DNA of 33,429 nucleotides from Caldifarciminota bacterium. GTDB taxonomy: Bacteria > Hydrothermota > Hydrothermia > Hydrothermales > JAJRUZ01. The position numbers were made by a program, and so were the translations under genes. Below, in pieces: positions 14,624 through 21,749 of this stretch (the stretch's first letter is position 1; every line of letters begins with the position of its first letter). Location of the stretch: positions 1 through 33,429 of the forward strand of contig JAJRUZ010000034.1 in the NCBI GenBank assembly GCA_024277525.1, read 5' to 3'. The notes below the pieces were generated by a model that did not search any database, was not told the origin of the DNA, and worked only from the letters and a program-made list of their open reading frames with translations.

Positions 14624-15949
14624 TTGAATTTATTTTTTACTGTCAGCGGTTTAAGAGGTATCGTTTTTTCAACACTTACCCCTGAATATGTTTTGAAAGT
14701 TTCTGCGGGTTTTTGTAATCTTTTTGATGTTCCGAGTTTAATAATAGGAAGGGACACAAGACCCTCCGGAAGGGCACTCCTTCATTCGGTGATTTCAGGT
14801 GCAATTTCTAAAGGAAAAAAAGTTTTTGATGGGAAAATTGCTCCTACCCCCTCAATTGTTTACTCTGTAAGAGAAAGAGAGAAAAAAGCAGTAGGTATAG
14901 TAATAACTGCGAGCCATAACCCTCCTGAATGGAATGCACTGAAATTTATTCATCCCGAAGGAAGATTTCTATTTGAAGAAGAGATCGAAAGATTAAAAAA
15001 AGAAATAAGATTTTTTAACTGGGAAAATACGGATTTAATCGGCACATTACACTCATTTGATCCTGTAAATGAACATGTGGAGGGAATTTTGAGACACCCC
15101 CTTATTCTTGACGATGAAATAAGAATAAGAAAATTTAAGGTCGGAATAGATACGGGAGGCGGAGCGGGATACAACATTTTTCCCCTTCTGCTTAAAAAAC
15201 TCGGATGCGAAATATCGGGAATTAACAGAGAAGCAGGTAATTTTAAAAGACCTTTTGAAGTAAATATAGAAAATATAAAAGAACTTGGAGAACTGGTTAA
15301 AAATAAAAATCTGGATATCGGCTTTGCCATTGATGCTGACGGAGATAGACTGCTGATTGTGTTAAAAGGAGGAGAGGTTCTTTCCGAAGAAGATACCTTG
15401 CCCATATGTCTTTATTATCTTTTATCAAGGGCTAAAAGTAATGTCGTAACAAATTATTCTACCACTGAACATGTTGAAGATATTGCAGAAAGGTTCAATG
15501 TAAATGTTATAATAACAAAAGTCGGAGAGGCAAATGTGGTTAAGAAAATGAACGAAACCAACGCTTTATACGGTGGAGAGGGAAACGGAGGAGTCATTGT
15601 AAGGGATTTTAATTTAACAAGGGATGCCGTCTTTGCATCCGCACTTTTACTCTCTTTCTTAGTTGAACTTGGGGACTCAAGGGAGTTTAAGAAGCTCTTC
15701 CGTCCGAGATTCAGAAAAAAAATAAAAATTCCTGTAACAGAAAGAAAGATTCCCCTGAATATGGAAAAATTTATAAGCAGTTTAAATTCATCGGATATAA
15801 ATCAGGAAGACGGCATAAGGGTAAAAATTGACATAGGATTTATCCATATAAGATTATCAAATACAGAACCCGTTTTAAGAATTATAATGGAAACAAAAGA
15901 AAGGGAGGTATTAAGGGAATGGGAGGAGAAATTAAAGAGGCTTCTTTAA
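14624..15949 (+). CDS. Phosphohexomutase (phosphomannomutase/phosphoglucosamine mutase family)
   Basis: 441 residues from a TTG. The enzyme moves phosphate between C6 and C1 of a hexose, using a phosphoserine. Key parts are visible: SGLRG (8-12), IGRDTRPSG, the catalytic Ser97 in TASHNP, metal-binding DADGDR (237-242), the sugar loop GGEGNGG, and the phosphate loop RLSNTEPVLRI near the end. It is closest in pattern to the archaeal-type PMM/GlmM branch, so substrate (mannose or glucosamine phosphate) is not decided. No SD was seen. The start lies 12 bases after the tRNA, so the message may be freed by tRNA 3' processing. It overlaps dnaX by 31 bases. Confidence 0.88.
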   Translation: MNLFFTVSGLRGIVFSTLTPEYVLKVSAGFCNLFDVPSLIIGRDTRPSGRALLHSVISGAISKGKKVFDGKIAPTPSIVYSVREREKKAVGIVITASHNPPEWNALKFIHPEGRFLFEEEIERLKKEIRFFNWENTDLIGTLHSFDPVNEHVEGILRHPLILDDEIRIRKFKVGIDTGGGAGYNIFPLLLKKLGCEISGINREAGNFKRPFEVNIENIKELGELVKNKNLDIGFAIDADGDRLLIVLKGGEVLSEEDTLPICLYYLLSRAKSNVVTNYSTTEHVEDIAERFNVNVIITKVGEANVVKKMNETNALYGGEGNGGVIVRDFNLTRDAVFASALLLSFLVELGDSREFKKLFRPRFRKKIKIPVTERKIPLNMEKFISSLNSSDINQEDGIRVKIDIGFIHIRLSNTEPVLRIIMETKEREVLREWEEKLKRLL

Positions 15950-17400
15950 ATCTTGCAAGAAAATACAGACCCCAAAAATTCTCGGAAGTTGTGGGACAGA
16001 AAGTAATAACAAAAACCCTTAAAAATGCTTTAAAGATGAATAAACTGGGTAATGAGATTCAGGCTCTTTTATTTGCTGGCCCCAGGGGAAGCGGAAAGAC
16101 AAGCATTGCAAGAATTGTTTCAAAAACTTTGAATTGTGAAAAACCACAGGACGGAGAGCCTTGTGATGAATGTTCGTCCTGTCTCGAAATCAAAAAAGGG
16201 GCATCTCTTGATGTTCTTGAAATTGATGGTGCATCATACAGAGGGATTCAGGAAGCCAAAAACATAATTGAAATTACAAAACTTGTTCCTACAAAAAATA
16301 AATATAAAGTTTTTATAATAGATGAAGTCCACATGTTCTCAAAAGATGCTTTTAATGCACTTTTAAAGACCCTTGAGGAGCCCCCGCCCCGGGTTTTTTT
16401 CATTTTTGCAACAACAGAACTTTACCGTGTACCTGACACAATTCAATCAAGGTGTCTTGTTTTTGAATTTTCTCCGATACCGGAAGAAAGCCTTTTTGAA
16501 AGATTAAAAGAAGTGTGTGAATATGAAAACATAAAGGCAGAGGAAAGTGCTTTGAGACTTATTTCAAAAAGTGCAGGAGGCAGTTTAAGGGATGCACTAC
16601 AATTACTTGAAAAAACTTATTATTTCAGTGAAGGGAAAATAAATGAGGAAAATGTAAGAGAAATTCTCGGTTTTTTACCAGATGAAACGAATGCATTATT
16701 ACTTGAATACATCTCCGAAAGAAAAGGAGGAGAATTGATGGAATACTTGGATGACCTCTTAAAAAAACATACGGAAAAAGAAATATTGAATTCATTCCTG
16801 TACTTTCTTGAAGATGTTTTAAGGGAGATGGAAAGAAATATCGTGAAAAGATATTCAAAAAATTTAACAAAGGAGGACATTACGAGATTCATGCAATATA
16901 TATTTGATGTACAAAAAATAATTTACTTTATTCAGGACCCCAGACTTTTGATTTTGCATGCTTTTTACAGGATGATTTACTTGCCCAGAGCAATTGAAGT
17001 AAGGGAGATATTGGAAAAAGGAGATGTATTTTCGGATTTACATAAAAAGGAAGTTGTAAGAATTGAAGAAAAAAAAGAAGAAGAAAAAAAAGAAGAATCA
17101 CCGGTTGACCTTTTTTTGCTTGAAGTAAGAAAAATCAATAATTTGATTTATTCAATATTAAAAGACAGGGGAGAATGGGGCGAGAATTCTTTAAGTGTTA
17201 AAGTAAAAGAAGGTATTGAGAGCGAATTGATGGAAAAAGAAAATAAAAGGATTGAGGAAATATTAAGGGAAATATTCGGAAAGGAGTTTGAATTCAAACT
17301 TATTATAGAGACCAAAGAAAAAGAGGAATTTCCCGAAATTTTAAGAAAATTTGAAAATGAGTTTTCCTTATCTTTATTTAAGGAGGAGGAAAAAGGATGA
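15919..17400 (+). CDS. dnaX: DNA polymerase III subunit tau (and possibly gamma)
   Basis: 493 residues. This is the clamp-loader ATPase that opens and places the sliding clamp. Visible: ARKYRPQKFSEVVGQ, Walker A GPRGSGKT (54-61), zinc cysteines 73, 82, 85 and 88, Walker B IIDEVH (133-138), LLKTLEEPP, and the SRC sensor (177-179). The AAA part ends near 245, followed by the collar domain to about 370 and a short Lys/Glu-rich tail. Residues 383-393 are encoded by two A8 runs; a -1 shift there ends within a few codons, giving a gamma-like form of about 396 residues. The start ATG lies inside the preceding gene, with GGGAGG-like bases around it. It overlaps osmC as ATGA. Confidence 0.95.
   Translation: MGGEIKEASLNLARKYRPQKFSEVVGQKVITKTLKNALKMNKLGNEIQALLFAGPRGSGKTSIARIVSKTLNCEKPQDGEPCDECSSCLEIKKGASLDVLEIDGASYRGIQEAKNIIEITKLVPTKNKYKVFIIDEVHMFSKDAFNALLKTLEEPPPRVFFIFATTELYRVPDTIQSRCLVFEFSPIPEESLFERLKEVCEYENIKAEESALRLISKSAGGSLRDALQLLEKTYYFSEGKINEENVREILGFLPDETNALLLEYISERKGGELMEYLDDLLKKHTEKEILNSFLYFLEDVLREMERNIVKRYSKNLTKEDITRFMQYIFDVQKIIYFIQDPRLLILHAFYRMIYLPRAIEVREILEKGDVFSDLHKKEVVRIEEKKEEEKKEESPVDLFLLEVRKINNLIYSILKDRGEWGENSLSVKVKEGIESELMEKENKRIEEILREIFGKEFEFKLIIETKEKEEFPEILRKFENEFSLSLFKEEEKG
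17069..17108 (+). promoter_or_regulatory. Candidate frameshift/slippage site in dnaX
   Basis: Two runs of eight A (17069-17076 and 17084-17091) each place A AAA AAA G in frame, a permitted slippery heptamer, and long A runs also favour polymerase slippage. In the -1 frame the reading after the second run is Arg-Arg-Ile-Thr-Gly and stop (TGA 17106-17108). In the +1 frame TAA follows at 17126-17128. The site falls right after the collar domain, as in E. coli and Thermus dnaX. Confidence 0.5.
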
Positions 17401-17810
17401 AGGTTCTTATAAAACAGATAGAGGGTTTGAAGTTAGTGGGTAAAAATGAAAAAGGGCATGAGGTTACCGTGGATACCCGGAAAGATGTAGGTGGATTTGA
17501 GTCCGCTATGACACCTATGGAGCTTGTTCTGGTTGCACTCGGTGCCTGTACCGCTATGGATGTAATTTCTATTTTGAAAAAAATGAAGGTTGAATATGAG
17601 GAATTCGGTATAGAAGTTGAGGGAGAAAGGGAGAAGGAACATCCGAAAGTCTATAAAGATATTAAACTGACTTATATTTTTAAAGGAAAGAATCTTCCGT
17701 ATGACAAAATTGAAAAAGCGATAAATCTATCCCTTAACAAGTATTGTTCTGTTTCAAATATGATAAACAAGACGGCAAAAATTTCTTATAATATAAAGTT
17801 AAATGACTGA
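17397..17810 (+). CDS. OsmC-family peroxide-reducing protein
   Basis: 137 residues. OsmC/Ohr proteins reduce organic peroxides with two cysteines; here Cys51 (ALGACTAMDV) and Cys117 (NKYCSVSNMI) stand in the expected places. The N-terminal VTVDTRKDVGG and MTPMELVLVALG fit the OsmC/YhfA branch rather than Ohr. The start overlaps the dnaX stop (ATGA). The link with dnaX is one of operon position only. Confidence 0.88.
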   Translation: MKVLIKQIEGLKLVGKNEKGHEVTVDTRKDVGGFESAMTPMELVLVALGACTAMDVISILKKMKVEYEEFGIEVEGEREKEHPKVYKDIKLTYIFKGKNLPYDKIEKAINLSLNKYCSVSNMINKTAKISYNIKLND

Positions 17811-18021
17811 AATAGTATTAATCGGTTTGTGGATTGCTGTGGGTTTCTTGTTTTTTCTTTTATCTTTAATTTTATTTTCAAGAAGACTATTGATTCTTTT
17901 TTATTTTGCGATACTATGTGCGTATTTTCAGTATTATAAGTTTAATTTAAAATACAATGTTTTGATTTTTTTAATTGTTTCTCTGTTTTTCTCAATCACC
18001 GAGAGGAAAAAGTTATCTTAA
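17803..18021 (+). CDS. Small hydrophobic membrane protein
   Basis: 72 residues with two to three transmembrane segments (about 3-26, 29-45 and 52-64) and a basic end ERKKLS. No family was recognised. It overlaps osmC by eight bases and reads in the same direction, so it is probably translated by coupling as the last gene of this operon. The 71 bases after it, up to the convergent prmC end, hold no clear terminator. Confidence 0.6.
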   Translation: MTEIVLIGLWIAVGFLFFLLSLILFSRRLLILFYFAILCAYFQYYKFNLKYNVLIFLIVSLFFSITERKKLS

Positions 18022-18092
18022 TTTTGTAAGCTTATCTTTATTATTAAAACCTGATTCGTTAAGAGAGATATCGGATATATTTAAACCAGCAG

Positions 18093-18887
18093 TTAAAATC
18101 TAATAAAAACCCACATCCTCTTCTTTCCGTAGAAGTCTTTTTTTTCATAAATTAAATATTTTTCAAATTTTCGCAGAATTTTCTTGCTCCAAAATGATGA
18201 AATTTCACTTATGAAGAATCCTTTGGGTTTTAACACTTCAAATCCTTCTTTTAACCACTTTAAGAATGTCTCATAGCCTTTTTTCCCACCCACAAGTGCT
18301 TTTTTTGATTCACCTTTGAAGGGTCCGAATTTTATAAATTCTTCCTCAGATAAATAGGGAGGGTTTGTTATTATTAAATCAAATTTTTTTTTAAAAATTT
18401 TGAAATTCTTTGCCGTTATTATTTTTATTTTGAGTTTTTTATTCTTACTGTTAATTAACGTACATTTACACGCTCTTTTTAAACAATCAACCGCTACAAC
18501 TTGTGAATCAGGAAATATTCTCTTAGCCCATATTGCAAGAATTCCTGTTCCTGTTCCAAAATCAAGGATTCTTTCGGGTGAAAAATTTTTATTTTTTAAT
18601 TCCTTCAAATAATTCACAATTTCAGCTGTTTCCTCCCTTGGAATCAAAACCCCCTTTTCTATATAGAATTCTTCATCAAGAAAAGTTGTTTTTTTAAAAA
18701 TATATTCCGGTTTTTCTCCTTTTTTGAGGAGATTAAGAATCCTATAGAACTTTTTTACTTTTCTTTTATCTATTTTATTTTTTGTCAACAGTCTTTCCAG
18801 TTTTTCTCCGAAAATACTTTCCATAACAAATCTTTCATTCACTCCCTCAATCCTTTTTAGTTCTTTATAAAGTTCAATAAAATTCAT
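18093..18887 (-). CDS. prmC: Release factor glutamine methyltransferase PrmC (HemK)
   Basis: 264 residues from the ATG at 18885-18887; a TTG 36 bases further upstream is less likely because it would overlap mgtE. PrmC methylates the glutamine of the GGQ motif in release factors using SAM. The helical N-domain ends near 65, followed by IPREETAEI, the SAM-binding DFGTGTGILAI (109-119), and the catalytic NPPY (175-178) in LIITNPPYLS. It lies 13 bases after the mgtE stop, so the two are probably co-transcribed. The usual partner prfA is not nearby. Confidence 0.9.
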   Translation of the reverse strand: MNFIELYKELKRIEGVNERFVMESIFGEKLERLLTKNKIDKRKVKKFYRILNLLKKGEKPEYIFKKTTFLDEEFYIEKGVLIPREETAEIVNYLKELKNKNFSPERILDFGTGTGILAIWAKRIFPDSQVVAVDCLKRACKCTLINSKNKKLKIKIITAKNFKIFKKKFDLIITNPPYLSEEEFIKFGPFKGESKKALVGGKKGYETFLKWLKEGFEVLKPKGFFISEISSFWSKKILRKFEKYLIYEKKDFYGKKRMWVFIRF

Positions 18888-18900
18888 CACAAAATATTTT

Positions 18901-20268
18901 TCAGAAGATAAAAAGAGAGGCAATTCCCAGATATATAAATAGTCCGCCTATATCAACAATTGTTGTTATTAAAGGAGATGAAGAAACAGCAGGGTCAATT
19001 TTTAAAAGTTTGAAAATTACAGGTAAAGAAAGCCCTAAAAGATTTGAAAATTGAATTACCGAAAATAAGGCAAGAAATATCACCGCTGAAATTTTCAAAT
19101 TTTTTAAAATAAAAAAAGCAACACTTCCACCAACAAGACCGAGAACCATTCCCAGTCCTATACCTGTGAGAATTTCCTTTATAAATATTTTGAAAAACTC
19201 TTTTATCTCAATCTCTCCGAGTGTTAATGCTCTTACCGAAAGGGTAACCGATTGAGTACCTGTATTTCCGCCCGTCCCTACAAGCATGGGTATAAAATAA
19301 GAAAGAAAAACCGCCTGCGAGAGAAGCCTGTTAAATCCCTTAATCACGGTTGCTGTAAATACTTCAAATATTAAAAGGGCAATAAGCCATGGAACCCTTT
19401 TTTTTACCCTTTCCCATAAACTCAATCTGAAATATTCCTCTTCAGGTTCAGGGGATGGAAGACCTCCTAATTTGTGAATATCCTCCGTTGCCTCTTCTTC
19501 TGCTATATCCATTACATCATCCACAGAAAGAACACCTATTAATCTTCCTTCTGAATCAACCACAGGCAATGAAATTAAATCATGATCCATTAAAATCTTT
19601 GCTGCTTCCTCCTGATCTTTTCCTGCATAGATTGCTATCGGATTTTTATCCATTATATCCTCAACCCTTTTATCAGGCTCAGCTAACACCAGTCTTGTAA
19701 TCGGAACCCTTCCGACAAGTCTTCTCTCATTATCCGTCACATATATTGTTCTTAAAAGCTCCTCATCATACCCTTTTCTTCTCAATCTTTCAATTGCATC
19801 TTTTACCCTCTCCTCTGCTCTCACATGGGCAAACTCGGGTCTCATTCTGTGCCCTGCTGAACCCAAAGGATACCCCATCAAAATTGCTATCTCATCCCTT
19901 GCAGTCTTATCCATTAATCTTAAAAGCTTTGAAGCAAGATTTGCCGGCAATTCATCAAGAATCCTCACCCTGTCATCAGGGTCCATTTCGGAAAGAATTT
20001 CCCTAACTTCTTCACTCTTTAAAGTTTCAATCAATTCTTCAACCTGGTCCTTTGACATCTCTGATAAAACATCTGCTGCTTTATCCTTTGGTAATAATCT
20101 GAAAATCAAAGCCCTTTCCCTCGGTTTTAAATCCTCAAGAATTTCTTCAATTTCTGAAGCATGAAGATTTTCAAGAAATTTTTTCAATTCGTCCCATCTT
20201 CTCTCTTTAATGGACTCCTCTATCTCCGGAATCAAAATCCTGAACCAATGTAAGGAAGTCTTTTCCAT
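18901..20268 (-). CDS. mgtE: Magnesium transporter MgtE
   Basis: 455 residues with the standard MgtE order: an acidic superhelical N domain (about 15-135, with repeats such as LEDLKPRERALIFRLLPKDK), a CBS pair (about 140-260, with LISLPVVDSEGRLIGVLSV), a plug helix, then five membrane helices. The pore signature PMLVGTGGNTGTQSVTLSVR is present. The cytosolic domains close the channel when Mg2+ is high. No SD is visible; TAAAAT ends five bases before the ATG, so a leaderless start is possible. Confidence 0.95.
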   Translation of the reverse strand: MEKTSLHWFRILIPEIEESIKERRWDELKKFLENLHASEIEEILEDLKPRERALIFRLLPKDKAADVLSEMSKDQVEELIETLKSEEVREILSEMDPDDRVRILDELPANLASKLLRLMDKTARDEIAILMGYPLGSAGHRMRPEFAHVRAEERVKDAIERLRRKGYDEELLRTIYVTDNERRLVGRVPITRLVLAEPDKRVEDIMDKNPIAIYAGKDQEEAAKILMDHDLISLPVVDSEGRLIGVLSVDDVMDIAEEEATEDIHKLGGLPSPEPEEEYFRLSLWERVKKRVPWLIALLIFEVFTATVIKGFNRLLSQAVFLSYFIPMLVGTGGNTGTQSVTLSVRALTLGEIEIKEFFKIFIKEILTGIGLGMVLGLVGGSVAFFILKNLKISAVIFLALFSVIQFSNLLGLSLPVIFKLLKIDPAVSSSPLITTIVDIGGLFIYLGIASLFIF

Positions 20269-20304
20269 ATATAATTTTAAGACATTTTAAGGGGATAAAA
20301 CTTT

Positions 20305-20673
20305 TTATTCTGCTTTAAAGGCGTCTTCAAATACCCGAATTTGCTCTTCCTCAATTATCACAACATCAAACCTTACATCACATTTTTCATAAAGATTTCT
20401 TCTCTCAAGATAAATTTTTGCAAATTTTATTATTCTGTTAATCTTTCTTCTATCAACCGATAACACACCTAATAACACCTCTCCTTTTTTTCTTTTTTTA
20501 ACTTCGACAAAAACTATTAAATTGTTCTTTTTAAAAATTAAATCAATTTCGCCTGCCCTGAAATAAACATTTCTGTCAAGGAGTTTATAACCTTTTTTTG
20601 TATAATATTTAATTGCTATGTCTTCGCCTTTTCTTCCTTCTCTTATTTTTTCATTCAATGTCAACAATTTCAA
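20305..20673 (-). CDS. UPF0102/YraN-family endonuclease-like protein
   Basis: 122 residues. The restriction-endonuclease fold is shown by GRKGEDIAIKYY at the N-terminus, RAGEIDLIF, and the metal-binding stretch LIVFVEVKKRKK with the E-V-K motif. The family is widespread and poorly defined; a role in DNA processing is presumed from the fold only. The start lies inside the upstream phosphodiesterase gene (23-base overlap), so translation is coupled. Confidence 0.85.
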   Translation of the reverse strand: MKLLTLNEKIREGRKGEDIAIKYYTKKGYKLLDRNVYFRAGEIDLIFKKNNLIVFVEVKKRKKGEVLLGVLSVDRRKINRIIKFAKIYLERRNLYEKCDVRFDVVIIEEEQIRVFEDAFKAE

Positions 20674-21142
20674 TCTCTTTTGTTTTTAAATCAATAATTG
20701 CAAAAGTCTTTTTACCGTGAAGATATCCGCATACCTCCCCGGGGTTTAAAAAAATTGTTTTTTCCTTTCTGACATGAATTACCTTATGCCAGTGTCCGAA
20801 TAAAACAAAATCTATTCCTTCAACCGGAGCAAAGTAATTTTCGGGATGATTGTGATAAAGCATAATTTTTTTCTTCTGGATTTCGTATAAAAGGGGAGGT
20901 TCATAAATCTCAAATCCCAGTTTTCTTGCTGTTTCATAAAGTCCCTGCTTTTCTCCGTCATTATTTCCGAAAATTCCTATAAGATTTCCTTTGTAAAATT
21001 CTTTTATTTTTCTCAGAGTAAAAGGAGCAACAAAATCACCGAGATGGAAGATAAAGTTTATTTTTCTTTCAGCAACTTTTTTCATAACTTTAACCGTTGC
21101 TGAAAGATTATCATGTGTATCGCTTATAACTGCTATTTTCAT
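20651..21142 (-). CDS. YfcE/MJ0936-type metallophosphoesterase
   Basis: 163 residues. A small calcineurin-like phosphodiesterase: metal ligands in ISDTHDN (Asp8, His10), HLGDFV, GNNDGE, LYHNH and FGHWHK are all there. Relatives hydrolyse phosphodiesters in vitro; the natural substrate is unknown. It overlaps the upstream thioesterase gene by one base (TAATG) and the UPF0102 gene by 23, forming a three-gene operon. Confidence 0.9.
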   Translation of the reverse strand: MKIAVISDTHDNLSATVKVMKKVAERKINFIFHLGDFVAPFTLRKIKEFYKGNLIGIFGNNDGEKQGLYETARKLGFEIYEPPLLYEIQKKKIMLYHNHPENYFAPVEGIDFVLFGHWHKVIHVRKEKTIFLNPGEVCGYLHGKKTFAIIDLKTKEIEIVDIE

Positions 21143-21540
21143 TATTTTATTATAAATTTTTCAAGCATTCTTTTAACTTTTTCCGGTATCCTCACAGGCT
21201 TCATATCTTTATTTACTACCACATGTCTTGTAAATCCTTCTGCAAGCACCTTGCCCTCCCTCACAACTTTATAACCGTATTTAAAAGAGGTATTCTTCAA
21301 TTCCAGAACCCACAAATGAATTTCGAGTTCGTCATCATAATGAGCAGGTGATAAATATTTGCAATAAGCCTCAACAACAGGAACAAAAAAACCGTTTTTC
21401 TCCATCTCACTGTAAGGGAAACCGTGAGTTCTCATGAATTCTGACCTGGCAGCCTCAAAGTATATAAAAAAATTGGCATAATAAACTACACCCATCTGGT
21501 CGGATTCCGCATACCGAACCCTTAATTTGCATTTGAACAT
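21142..21540 (-). CDS. Acyl-CoA thioesterase, YbgC/4HBT hot-dog family
   Basis: 132 residues. The single hot-dog domain opens with VRYAESDQMGVVYYANFFIY, which carries the catalytic Asp13 and the family's M-G-V-V-Y-Y-A-N motif. It then has FEAARSEFM and the E-V-x-A-Y-C-K-Y-L strand. Such enzymes cleave acyl-CoA thioesters; YbgC is linked to the Tol-Pal system, which is not visible here. A TATAAT ends five bases before the ATG and no SD is seen, again fitting a leaderless start. First gene of a three-gene operon. Confidence 0.9.
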   Translation of the reverse strand: MFKCKLRVRYAESDQMGVVYYANFFIYFEAARSEFMRTHGFPYSEMEKNGFFVPVVEAYCKYLSPAHYDDELEIHLWVLELKNTSFKYGYKVVREGKVLAEGFTRHVVVNKDMKPVRIPEKVKRMLEKFIIK

Positions 21541-21617
21541 CTTGAATTATAAAAAATTTTATTTTAAATTTGCTATTTGAGTAATTGTTTATACCCTGGA
21601 ATGTCCAGAAAGAGTGT

Positions 21618-21676
21618 AACGGTCAATGGTTATAAATCATACCGTTATCCCTCGCAATCCGAAAGTTGCGGCTACA
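21618..21676. repeat. Imperfect hairpin plus a decayed REP-like unit (family A)
   Basis: AACGGT (21618-21623) pairs with ACCGTT (21641-21646). Directly after it, 21653-21676 (CGCAA, loop, TTGCG, tail GCTACA) matches the unit at 33251-33274 in moeA at 20 of 24 positions by eye. The 209-base stretch between the asparagine-synthase-like and thioesterase genes holds nothing else recognised. Confidence 0.65.
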
Positions 21677-21749
21677 GAGATTTATTGATTTCGCAGTTAA
21701 GGAACCACTCTTCCAAATTTCCATTTAATAGAAAGGGGTTCATTACGGT

